Source: Coffea arabica (taxonomy: Eukaryota > Streptophyta > Magnoliopsida > Gentianales > Rubiaceae). Taken from it: DNA of 64,000 nucleotides. The translations under genes and the position numbers were made by a program. Positions within the stretch are counted from its first letter, which is position 1, and each line of letters begins with the position of its first letter. Location: positions 37,561,329-37,625,328 of the forward strand of contig NC_092317.1 of NCBI RefSeq assembly GCF_036785885.1, in the 5' to 3' direction. Positions 24,485 to 34,996 of the stretch are shown here, piece after piece. The notes beneath the pieces are model-generated. The model made no database searches and was not told the origin of the DNA. It saw nothing but the letters and a program-made list of their open reading frames with translations.

Positions 24485-26355
24485 GTATTTGTTGCCGACA
24501 ACATTTAAATTTCACCCCTAACCATTTGTTTATGTGGCACTTCACTACTGCCGCTATTGGCATACACATTATAATGTCATCACATTTTGAATTCTCGAGT
24601 TAGATTGAATAGTATGTAAGTCAATGTGACAAAGCAATATGTCTACACATATCATAAATTGCTATGCTACCTAGTTGACAAGTGAGTTGCGCCGCATGAA
24701 TCCATTCTACACAGTAGCAATCTGGTACCTCCCTGTCGTGGTGCAGGTATGACATTTTTTTTACTTAAGCTACCGATTGTTATGATATATGGCTGCCTTT
24801 TTGAAGCATTTGTGGGTAGTAAATTGTATGACTTCATGTGTTGTTTTCATGTACAGCGCCTTGTGTTGGCCAACAACTTAGCAGCTGAGAATCAATATGC
24901 TGAATATCTAACTGACGTAATATTCAGAGGACCGCTGTACTCTTGCACTAAGGTTAGGCATCCTCTGATATAGTAGTGGGAGAAAACATGTTTGGACTTA
25001 TGTGGTAGTATTATACCATTTTTACATTTTTTTTGCAGTAAATCGACCTATTTATCTCTATACTAGGAGGTATAAAACGCGCGATGCGCGTAGGCAACTA
25101 AAGATAATATGCACTGCCAAATATGCCCTGCCAAAGCTTTGATAAAAAAGGTGCAGAAATATAAAATGCCTTGCCCAGTCTTGAACTAATCAAAATAATA
25201 ATTTATGTAGAAAAGTATATTTTTAAGTATATGTATTCTACAAGTCCGAAGTTTTGTTGATATTTCTTGAATGTTTCTCACAATGCATTTGGTGAATGGC
25301 AATTGGTAATTTATATTTTTTAGAAAACCATTTCTGACGAAACAATGGAGCCAATGTAGTATATAATACAGAGTAAGGAAAGAAAAAGTACCCCACAAGT
25401 TCCTCTTGTTTATGATTATAATTAACAGACCAACATTTAAATTTCTGTAGTTTGTTTTCAAGGCACGACTCTTTAATAATTTTCCAAATTAAGAATTTTG
25501 ATTTCTCTTTCAAATTTTTTTTCTATGTCTATTACATCTAAACTATTAATTTTGTAATCAATTATTCTTATTTAGTAGTGAGAGGTAAACAATAACAGAC
25601 TTTAAAAAAATTATAAATTCATTTTAATATTGTCATTCCATCAAATATTTATCTTTTTTTATCATACGTTTTTGTTAGCTTCCATTTTGATTTTGAGTGT
25701 CATTAATAGGTGGTATAGAATTGCAATGTTTTCTTAAGTCCTAACATTTTTTGTATTTTATTTAGGCCTATTATTAAAAGTATTTGAATGCTAGTTATTG
25801 GCTTGTAAGTTTTAAGCTTAAATTTATATTTTTCAATGTAACATAGTCACTGTATAAAAGGCTATTCCTGTGTTACTATGGTACCAACTTATCATACGTT
25901 TATTAATAAAAAAATTTTGAGGACTAATGTTAAGAAAAGGAATAATCAGAACGGGGGAAATAACAAATTGGAAGGGGTTTTAGTTTTACAGCTTAGTTAA
26001 CAAATTGACGGAATGGGGCTTTAATTCCAAAACATGAAAGAGCATCCATGTCAGACTAATGCTGAAAGCTACGAAATAAATCAATCTTAACAATGCTAAT
26101 GTTCCAAGTCCAAACTGTTCATAAATCTAAAACTAAAACAGGCATGTTTCTCTTTTGGCTCTAATGGCTGAGCCAGATGAGAATAAAGAAGTATCGCAAC
26201 ACCAAGTTCATGCCTCCATATCCTTTTTTTCCCCTAAACAGCAATTCTACAGTTAAAAGCTAAAAGGAAAATGAAAATGTCCAAAGCTCAGTTGCCAATA
26301 AAGCTCTTCTTCGCAGCACCATGTTTGGCCAACAACTGCACTCGTACGTATTTTC

Positions 26356-26917
26356 CTACAGCTCATCCTGCAAAAGGGTGGAAGTAAGAGCGTTAAAACA
26401 ATTCAAATTTCTGATAACAAGTCATCATAGTTAACTCAACACTGAAAGATCAGACAAGCCTTAACTTTAACATTTTCCTCAGCTGCGGCAGTAACATCTT
26501 CCTTTGTTTCTGATTTGGGGTCTGCATCATCACTATCTGCTTCATCAGCAGCATCATCATCATCGCCTTCCTCAGCCTAATAAGAAAGTGCATGCAATAA
26601 GAACATATCACAAATAAAATCTGGAGCAAAAAGAGTCTCTTTTGAGAACAACATTTTAGTCAGGAACTTACATCAGAATCAACTGGGCCATCCTTTGCTT
26701 CCTGAAACAAAATCAGACAGGAGTTTGAGATATAAATTGTCTCTTCATAATCAAATGATCACTATTCAAATAATGCAGTATAAAGGAAGTCCAAAGTCCA
26801 AACTATACAGAAATGGAATTCAAATGTACTCAAGACATTATGCAACAGAGGAGAATTAATGAAAAGCACCTCCTCCTCTCTCTTATTTTCTGCCTCATCA
26901 AAAGCAGCTTTTTCAGC
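26356..26917 (-). pseudogene. Calreticulin C-terminal exons (captured fragment)
   Basis: Four exons can be read on the minus strand with fitting splice sites: 26870-26917 (AEKAAFDEAENKREEE), 26672-26701 (EAKDGPVDSD), 26460-26576 (a run of Asp/Glu, 39 residues), and 26356-26367 (DEL then stop). Joined, they give the acidic Ca-binding C-domain of plant calreticulin ending in the ER-retention signal KDEL. Calreticulin is an ER lectin chaperone. The intron after the third exon has GC instead of GT at its donor. The P-domain and most of the N-domain are missing, so this is a captured piece rather than a gene. Confidence 0.8.
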
Positions 26918-26924
26918 CTACAAC

Positions 26925-27984
26925 ATGAACATTTCCATGTGTCAACAAGCGGAAGTAAACTCTAGGTACAAATTAGTCAGAGCACATAAAGCACAAGTAG
27001 ACTCCAGGTAAAAATTAGTCAGAGCACATCAACTGCAAGTTGGCTCCGAACCCTCAGATCATTAAAACACAAATCATGGTAAGTGTTCAAAAACTGAAGA
27101 TTTAGATAACAGGTCAAATCAGTTGAGTGGCAAAGTGTGAGATCATTAAGACACAAATCGATTGAGTGTCAAATCATTGAAATACACACTGTTCAGATCA
27201 TTTAAAAACACAAATCAGTTGAACATCAGAGTACTTCAAAGGTAACAGGTTTGCTATATGCATGTAAATCCTCACTATTCTAAGAGAAACTGGAGATTGT
27301 ATATAAAATAGATGAGAAAGCACGAGAGAAATACGAGCGAAAGCACGAGAGAGAGAGAGAGAGAGAGAGAGGGAGGAAAAGGACAGGAACGGAGAGAGTC
27401 TGAGGAGAAGAGGAGAGAAATGTTTGAGTTCTCAGCCAAGGAACGGAAATAAAAGACGATTGTGGAAAAGGTTAGGTATCGTTTACAGGGTTTGAAGCTT
27501 CAAATGTTAAATGAAAACACGGAACAAATAGGCAGTTGGCACGGGTAGTGGAGGCCTATGCTTTGTTCCTTCATCTAGCTATAAGCTTGGGCCGGATGGA
27601 CGGGTGGAGTGCTGTGGATAGAAAAGAAAAGCCTAGGGACCAGCAGAAAGTGGCAACTGGTAGCTTTTAAATTCTGTGACGTCCGGAGCTGGGAGACATG
27701 ACAAATTGGTCGTAGTAGCCGGTGTGGCGAGTTGAGTGGGGAATTGGGGACGGCAGGCAGGCGCAGTAAACATGAGAATAATAAAGTTGGAAGGAAAGGA
27801 GAAGGAGAGATAATAAAGATTTTGAGAGCAAGAGGAAGAGGGAAATTAGCCTTTTTTGTTGGGAGGGGAGGGTGCAGTTCACATCACCTCACAAGTAAAT
27901 AAAAGAATATCATCAGAACTCAAACATTTATCCAATTGTATTGTGAAACTTACACCTAACAATCATAGTAAACAGTACTATAAA
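26925..27984. other. Noncoding interior of the Helitron-like insertion
   Basis: It includes a GA microsatellite at 27350-27370 and a purine-rich block (27380-27425) that recurs near 31685-31730 in the same insertion (shared GGAACGGAGAGAGTCTGAGG). No protein signal. Confidence 0.6.
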
Positions 27985-27998
27985 TATTAATGCCTTAC

Positions 27999-28984
27999 CT
28001 ATTGGTGAATCTGCCTCCAACTTCTGTAACATGTTCAAAATCCTAACTTTGATAAAATCTAGGCACTTAACAAGATAACAGTATTGTCATACCTCACAGA
28101 CAGTGTAGAATGTAGGAGAGTCAAGTGGAATTCCAATCTTCACCAACCCCTGAAAACACTGATCATGGATAGCGTACTTTTCAAATTGATGGCTGGCGGA
28201 AGAAAAGGAGTAGTAGAAACATGTATTGACCAGCTGAAACTAAATGCAATGCTTTCTCTAGAAGGGAATACAAGAAAAAGGTCATCCGCAAACTATTACC
28301 TTGTAGACATCGTCTGGAACAAGATATCCACGACCCCTGCGGGTAAACAGATAAAATATCATGATTAGCCCTTGGGTCAGAGCATTTAAGAGGAGGTACC
28401 TCAAACTGTGAAACTTAAACATTCATTTGACCTAGTGACTCAACCTGAATACGTGCTATGCAAGATGTCAACATGACCGTATACCTATCAGTACTGCATC
28501 AAATAAGTTACTTTTGCCAATATGTAATGATCAATCCTAATCATGCATATTAAAACAACTACTACTTTGCTGAAAGATCAGTTAGTTTTGAACTGACAAA
28601 CTTTTTAGCTTTCATCAAGAAAATGTTTAGAAGAAAATGTTAAAAAGAGATTCATTTGACAGTTCTGGCCAATTCCCAACAACAATATATTATTTAGCCA
28701 AGCAAACATTCCTCAAAAGAAAGCCCTTCAGCAACTTTTATACCATCCAAAGTTCAAAGGCAGCACAGAAAAAAATTAATAAGCAACATGCAAGGAAAGG
28801 AATAATAGCCAAGAATGAAGGAAGATAAATTACAGATCTTCAAGGAAGCCATTAGAAACACAAAAAAAATCAAAAGAAAATTTCAGTTAACAGTTAGCAA
28901 TAGCAAAATAAAGCTGGAACTAAGAATAGATTTAGCCAATGAAATGGAAAATCACCTCTCCAAGTCTGAAAAAGCTTGTTGAAC
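27999..28984 (-). pseudogene. Captured exons of an unidentified gene
   Basis: Four short exons with good splice sites and matching phases lie on the minus strand: 28956-28984 (VQQAFSDLER), 28300-28336 (GRGYLVPDDVYK), 28093-28149 (GLVKIGIPLDSPTFYTVCE) and 27999-28023 (KLEADSPI). They join in one frame, which is strong evidence that they were once real exons. The first two look loosely like an EF-hand-type segment, but I do not recognise the protein. A further upstream exon (29669-29734) may belong. The last exon does not join in phase with the calreticulin exons that follow, so two different genes seem to have contributed. Confidence 0.6.
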
Positions 28985-28989
28985 CTACA

Positions 28990-31078
28990 ATGTAAATCAC
29001 AGGGTATAAATTTAGCCAATGAATTCCTACTGCTTAGCCAATGAATTCCTAGTCTGTACACACTGTATATAATTATTTAGAACTTGGCATAAACAAGTGA
29101 TTGCAACCCAATAATTTAGGAAAAGTTAATTAGTTTTGTTATCAAAGTGGATAGAAGGACCATTAATTTTTTTGAAACCTACACATATAAACCCTCATGG
29201 AGTAGACAATTATCAAGGTCTGCCTGTTTCATTCTCATTTAATTCTTGACATGAAAGAACTTCATTTTGCTGGAAAGGTATATCCAATCACATTTAAAAG
29301 TAGCTTTGATTCAATAACAGAACATGTTCATCAACTATATTAATTCATGTTGATACACTTAGTCTCAGGCTGGTACACTTAGGCGCAGGAAGTACATCAC
29401 AAGTCAGCATAAAGTAAAAAAATGTATAGTTTTTTCAACATTTTCTCTTTTTTTTTTTTTTGCTTTAACTGTTTCCTTTCTCTGTTTCCTCTAAGCAAGG
29501 ACGGTTTGTCTGTCATTGTTATAATAATCTTTTTCTTATGATGTCAGAAATTAGAGAAAGAAAAAAGAAATAAGTAATGAGCTTGTAGATATACATTGGG
29601 ACAATGTTACCTAATTCTGCAAATTAAAAGAAAACCAGATAAAAAAAATATTTGGAGAAAAATCTTACAAGCAGTAATTTGAACTTCGACTCGCCATCAC
29701 AACAGTCATCTCTGCATTGTACATCTTCTTGTTGCTGAAAACTGCCTCAATCTATTCAAGGCATGACAAAATAATCAGGAAGTAATTAATTTTTAATATA
29801 TTACAAATAACAAATAAAAAAATCAAATTAGATATAATTTGAAACCGAGTTGTAGTTAACACATCTTTAAATTTTTCTTCAACATTTGACAGAAGCAAAT
29901 ACCTCAAAATAAGTAAAAAGTGGAAAAATACTTCAATTATGATGAAGCTACAGGACATGATACATCAAGTCATGCTATAAGACTTACAAGTACTTAAGAA
30001 AATTTTCACTTAATTTGGATTCCATCAAACCTTAAAGGGTTAACATATGGACAGTTTGGCACTTGAATTCTGAGAAAAGAAAGACTTGGCACTACCTATG
30101 CAGTCCAAGTATTTGTTTCAAAATTGATTTGAGGAATAGTCACGTGTAATCACATATTTAAAAAGAGATGCTACACTTTCCAATACACAAGGTAATATGA
30201 AATTCATAGAAGTACACTACAATCACATGCATGTGCAATCTAAAAGTGTTTATCAGCACAAAGCATTTTAGTACGACAATCAAATAGAAATTGCTTTTAC
30301 ATTCATTTTAGTACAAAAATCAAATAGCAACTGCTTTTACATTTTAACAGACTTCCTTTTGGACAAAAAATGATATCTAAGAATGCTATCTACCAACATT
30401 CCAACATTCCTCCCTTAGTCTAGCACAAGTGGGGTGTCCAAAACACAAAAACAAACTGACATGATTGTACATTGTTCTACATAAACATATTCGTCCAATT
30501 GAAACAATGTGCAGTTGATAACACTAACCATCAGCAATACAAAAACATTGTTCAAAGCCATCAAGAACCGACACAATAACATTGTTAAACCGTTAACATA
30601 TTCAATTCTTTCCAAACATCTCAACTGGAAAGCTAAATAAACAGATCATATAACATCACCATCATCCCCCTGGAATCGCACAAAATCACACCTCTAACTT
30701 ATCTAGTAACCAAGCAACATCCGGGAAGCAAGTGTACTGCCCAGAAAACAGTCCTCACATACAAATAAAAAAGATGAATTACATCCGACAACCCATTACA
30801 TCGAATCATCAAAAAGAAATCCAAGTCTCAACTTCATATGGACAGAATCAACAGATCTAGGCAAGAGACCAGAATTCCATTCACATTTCAAATCATCCAA
30901 TCAGAAAACTGGAATCCATACATCAACCGCTAATCCAAATCCGATCTTCCACAAATTAATTTCGACAAGTAAAGCTAAGACAAATTGGAAATAACTGAAA
31001 ACCAAACTCAATTACTACTTCAACATTCACAAAAAGAACAAGTAGAAGTCAGAGGGAGAGATCGGGAGATGAAGATAC
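28990..31078. other. Interior of the Helitron-like insertion, mostly intronic
   Basis: It contains one probable exon on the minus strand (29669-29734, with a gtaaga donor; two acceptors and two frames are possible), which appears to precede the four unidentified exons. The rest is AT-rich and shows no coding signal. Confidence 0.5.
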
Positions 31079-31155
31079 CATCGAAACGCTCTTCGAAGAA
31101 GACTTTAGCGGAGGCGCAGGCGAAGAGGAGGCCGAGAGCAAACCAGTTTTTCAAA
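31079..31155 (-). pseudogene. Calreticulin first exon (captured fragment)
   Basis: On the minus strand this reads WFALGLLFACASAKVFFEER then FD, followed by a gt donor. That is the end of a signal peptide, its cleavage region and the first residues of mature calreticulin. No start codon is visible because the upstream sequence is a poly-T run. Together with the C-terminal exons 4.2 kb away on the same strand it shows that both ends of one calreticulin gene are present while its middle is missing or replaced. Confidence 0.75.
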
Positions 31156-31549
31156 AAAAAAATCCTCTGAATAAGCCAAAAAAAAATACAACCAGTCAAT
31201 ATACAAAAAAAACCACTAAATGATCAGCTATTAAGCCCTAGAATTTCAAGATATAACATCACAAAAAAAAATTTCCCATGTAGACAGTGAAACAGAAAAA
31301 GAACCGAAAAGCCAAAAAAAATACCGAAATACTACCTGATATTGATATTCAACCTACAAAAACAAAAAAAAGAGGAGCAAAAAATTTAAAAATAAAGTGA
31401 AGACGAGGGAATGGAGATCCCGGGAGGGGATCTAGCGACGATGACTTGAAACGGAGGGAGGCGGAGGGGGGAATCCCAGGGCTGGTGGGAGATGGGGCAG
31501 TTGTGATGTTGGGTGTCGGAGAGGGAGATGATATGGCGGCGGAATAGGA

Positions 31550-31810
31550 GGGAACCGAGAGAGCCCGAGGAAAAAATAGAGAGTGGGAGAGAGGAAGAGA
31601 AAGGAACGGAAAAAAAACGAGGAGAAAAGGAAAAAGAGAAGAGAGGCGGCGTTTTAGTCTAACCTAGGTCTCGGCGGAGGAGAAGGGAACGGAGAGAGTC
31701 TGAGGAAAACATAGAGAGAGGAGAGGAGGAAGAGGAAGAACGGGGAAAAAAAAAGAGAACAGAAAAGCAAGAAGAGCAGAGAGGCGGCGATTTTAGTCTG
31801 ACCTAGGCCT
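31550..31810. repeat. Two tandem purine-rich units near the 3' end of the insertion
   Basis: Two units of roughly 125-130 bp share GAGAGGCGGCG(A)TTTTAGTCT followed by (A/G)ACCTAGG(T/C)CTCG, at about 31648-31675 and 31779-31807, preceded by similar GA-rich sequence. Such subterminal repeats occur in transposons. Confidence 0.6.
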
Positions 31811-31949
31811 CGCGCGATGCGCTAGACGCAAAACAACGGAGGTCACGTGAGAACGATGAGAACGACGAATCAAAACGACCAAATCCTTGGCACGTGAGAG
31901 GACGACGAAAACATCCACGTCGGAAGAGCTCTTCGGCTCTTTATCTACT

Positions 31950-32522
31950 TATGTTGATAAGCATTGTTTTGAATTTGTTTTCCATTGGGTGCACATTGAT
32001 ATGCGTTCCCATGAATTATCAGTGTGAGCACTGGTTCTTGATGGTTATTGACCTCACCAGAGAAAAGCTATTGTTATACGACAGTTTACCTGACGAGGAC
32101 CACAATCTTGGGAGGGAAGCAATTGCTAATTTGGTGGTCATCACTTTCTTCCTTTCATTATGCCACTTTATGTTCAACTAACGCTCTGTTACCATTATTT
32201 CTTATCATAGCATGTGTTGGCCTAACATTTTTTTGCAGTAAATCGACCTATTTATCTCTATAAAAGCATTGTTTTGAATTTGTTTTCCATTGGGTGCACA
32301 TTGATATGCGTTCCCATGAATTATCAGTGTGAGCACTGGTTCTTGATGGTTAGTGACCTCACCAGAGAAAAGCTATTGTTATACAACAGTTTACCTGACG
32401 AGGACCACAATCTTGGGAGGGAAGCAATTGCTAATTTGGTGGTCATCACTTTCTTCCTTTCATTATGCCACTTTATGTTCAACTAACGCTCTGTTACCAT
32501 TATTTCTTATCATAGCATGTGT
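31950..32522. repeat. Direct duplication of a Ulp1 exon
   Basis: 31950-32220 and 32264-32529 are nearly identical and cover the His/Asp part of the protease exon and the start of the next intron. One substitution changes the VIDL motif to VSDL in the second copy. The second copy is preceded by an intact acceptor and exon start (32223-32262), which in the first copy lie 6.9 kb upstream of the Helitron-like insertion. Confidence 0.88.
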
Positions 32523-32979
32523 TGGCCTAATCAGCAATATCCCTCAGATCCCGGCTCGAATGGACAAACCGCCCAACCCGTGGCACCCACGGGTGCAGCC
32601 CCTCATGCTGGCCGAGCATGGTACGGTGCTTTGCGCTGCCATTGTGGTTAAGGAAATAAAGTTACGCCTTCACTAATAGCTATAGATTTTAGTGCAATGG
32701 TAAGCGCTTGATTCTAACAAGTGGTATCAGAGCGAGGTCGCGGGTTCGATCTCCCTGGCTATTGTTGGGAGAGGGATTGTTGGCCTAATCAGCAACATCG
32801 CTCAGATCCCGGCTCGAAAGGACTAACCGCCCAACCCGTGGTACCCAGGGGTGTAGCCCCTCATGCTGGTCGAGTGTGGTACGGTGCTTTGCGCTGTCAT
32901 TGTGGTTAAGGAAATAAAGTTGTACCTTTACTAATAGCTATAACTTTTAGTGCAATGGTAAGCCCTTGATCTTGACAGC
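32523..32979 (+). mobile_element. Tandem tRNA-type SINE-like repeat
   Basis: There is one full 258-bp unit (32673-32930), preceded by the 3' part of another (32523-32672) and followed by the first 49 bp of a third. The full unit has a pol III A box TAGTGCAATGG (32690-32700) and a B-box-like GGTTCGATCTCC (32743-32754). The flanks share AGCATGTGT (32514-32522 and about 32981-32989), a likely target duplication. It sits in a Ulp1 intron. TGGTATCAGAGC inside it resembles a retroelement primer site, but it lies within the tRNA-derived head. Confidence 0.65.
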
Positions 32980-33563
32980 ATGTGTATTGCTTTCTTACGT
33001 CGGGCATAAGGACTTCATAATGCATTTGTTTTTCTTGATCTCGTTACACACTAAATACTTGACAGCATTGCTATTGTAGCACTTACCAGTTGTGGACTCA
33101 ACTTCCCCCTAATAAGCCTTTGTTCATTTTGCACAGCTACGGCGTATCCACGAAGCATTTGTTTTCAATCTAGGACCTGCATATAAGCAAAATATTTGCA
33201 ACTTCTCATTGGACAGACCCAACTGGACTCCCATCCAGCCAAACACGTACGTATTCTGCACTAGTATAACCCCGTGAAATCTCACTTGTATGGTCGGTAA
33301 ACCAATAATTTGTGTCTGCAATATTAATCAACTACTTGATTGCATTGTCCCACTCATTTTGTGTTGCACGTTGATTTCTTATGGAGTCCATGTTTTTTCT
33401 AGCCAGTTTTGATTGCGGACTGTATGTTATGAAGTTTATGAAGCACGTGCAGGACCTTCGGCCAGGATTCGACTTTGAGGTATTCTTTCCTGTCCAATTA
33501 TGGTCGCCCTCCCCTGTCCCGTCTTTGCAGTCCCATGAATCAAAGAAATTTCAATGCACATAA

Positions 33564-34996
33564 AAATTGTATTTCTCAATTGTTGGTAGTTTTAGAGTAG
33601 CCAAGAACAGCTGAAGATAGCGGTGCAGTTGTTTTTGTGTGAATGTAACTTGGTTATGAGGGCCGTGTTGCTGGAAGGTGTTCTGGGGTTTGAACATCTC
33701 ATTCGAGACTCGGTATCTACTGCACAACGTTAGACGGCCTACGTGTGAAGCTTATATAAATATTTTTGCTTATGGCAATCCAAACCCCGCTTGCCCTACA
33801 TGGATGTTAACTATTCTCTGTATTTTTCAACTATGCAATTTTTGAAGTATGGGATTTGGATCACCTCAAACTGGACTTCCCATGCGGACTGGTGGGAGGA
33901 ATAGCTGCGTCCAATTATGGCAGGCATTTTCATGTACAATGGCCTGTGCCTTGTAAATTGATGTGGCCCTTATAGTGTACTTGAAATTGATGTGGGGGTT
34001 GTTTTGGTATGTTTTTGGCACCTTCCATACGACGTCTGTGGGGAAAAAATTAAAAAAATTAAGTTAGGTTGGGATGAGAATTAAATATGATCATCAATGT
34101 TGCCAGCAGGGTCAAACAAAATCCAACCACAATTTCGAACATGTAGGACAAGGCTTTAACAAAAAGCAACTTTGTAACTGTGTGTAGAAAACAATGAACA
34201 ATGCCTACGGCTATTCTTAGCATTTGGGATTTGCACTCTTATTCAAATTTAATTATGGTGAAATTTGAAATAGATATATACAAATTAAATTGATACAGTT
34301 TAGAGTTAAATGATCTATATTTTCCTTGAGCAATATTGTTTCTGTTTTGAATTTTGATAGAATTGGAGTTAAAATTTTTTTATTTTTGTCAAAAATAAAG
34401 ATTTCAAACAAAAATTTACATTTGTAAATGCTAGTAGTACTTTGTTTACTAATTAATGATTTCATAATAGGGTTTTTGAATGGTATCTTTCTTGATTATT
34501 TTAATCCATCACTAGTGAATATTATTTTCTTTTTATTTAACTTCGCATTAATAGACTTGATACCAACTCCGTACATCAGTGGAGCTACTTCATACTTTTC
34601 AATTCGAAAGACATGAAAAAATATATAACAATTTTAAGAAAATATCAAAATTCTGTAAGACAAAATAAATTTGGAGTTCGAAGTATTCTTGCAGCAACAA
34701 TACTAAAAGTCTATTCTCAAATTTATATAAATATAGATTTGTATAAATACTTCAAAGGAATGACAGGCCAAAACAAAAATCGAGCAATTGGAGGATACGA
34801 CAACGAAGGCAGGTCAAATCAAATAGTATCCGAATAGAATCGGTGTACTGGACCTTAAAATAAGGCTTGTCTTGCCCCCGTAGAGCAGCTCCGTTCCCCA
34901 AGCAAGGCGTTTTTGAAACTATCATCTGGAGGCCGGCCGCCAGAGCACCTCTTCTGCTATTTCTCCATACACAGCAGCTCATACAAATTCTGTGGT
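33564..34996. other. Noncoding stretch between Ulp1 domain and GRF pseudogene
   Basis: The 3' flank of the Ulp1-type gene, then AT-rich sequence. Bases 34860-34990 are more GC-rich and probably formed the 5' leader of the gene starting at 34997. No other feature is supported. Confidence 0.5.

Larger units (their letters stand above)
25058..31939. mobile_element. Helitron-like insertion (6.9 kb) carrying gene fragments
   Basis: It interrupts a Ulp1 exon: sequence either side of it (to 25057 and from about 31940) rejoins in the duplicated exon at 32238-32290. The 5' end reads TCTATACTAGGAGGTATAAA followed by ACGCGCGATGCGCG. Near the 3' end are another CGCGCGATGCGC and the 12-bp palindrome GAAGAGCTCTTC about 5 bp before the edge. 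There are no terminal inverted repeats. A TC start and a 3' hairpin suggest a Helitron, but no clean CTRR end is visible, and a TTTATCT direct repeat (25051-25057, 31940-31946) could be a 7-bp target duplication instead. The cargo is exon fragments on the minus strand. Confidence 0.6.
24740..33480 (+). pseudogene. Ulp1-type cysteine protease (C48) domain, split and partly duplicated
   Basis: Fragments in order: an exon at 24858-24951 (RLVLANNLAAENQYAEYL); a TTTTTTTGCAG splice acceptor at 25038 followed by exon sequence cut at about 25058; continuation at 31940-32182, whose CEHWFLMVIDL and LLYDSLPDED supply the catalytic His and Asp; an exon at about 33137-33245 with the Gln-containing 'PIQPNT'; and an exon at about 33402-33480 reading FDCGLYVMKFMKHV, which supplies the catalytic Cys. 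This family (SUMO/NEDD8-type proteases) is often carried by plant Mutator-like and other DNA transposons. It belongs with the N-terminal block at 17956. A Helitron-like insertion, a partial exon duplication and a SINE break it. Confidence 0.8.

Noticed and set aside
32353..32676. 107-residue open frame as a separate gene
   Set aside because: It is a different frame of the duplicated Ulp1 exon running into the SINE.
32690..32755. Possible tRNA gene or a retrotransposon primer-binding site (TGGTATCAGAGC)
   Set aside because: A and B boxes are present, but no cloverleaf closes, the B box is off consensus, and the unit repeats at 258 bp with a downstream body. A tRNA-derived SINE explains it better, and no LTR lies next to it.
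34253..34837. Short frames between the Ulp1 domain and the GRF pseudogene
   Set aside because: AT-rich, no recognisable motif, no splice support.
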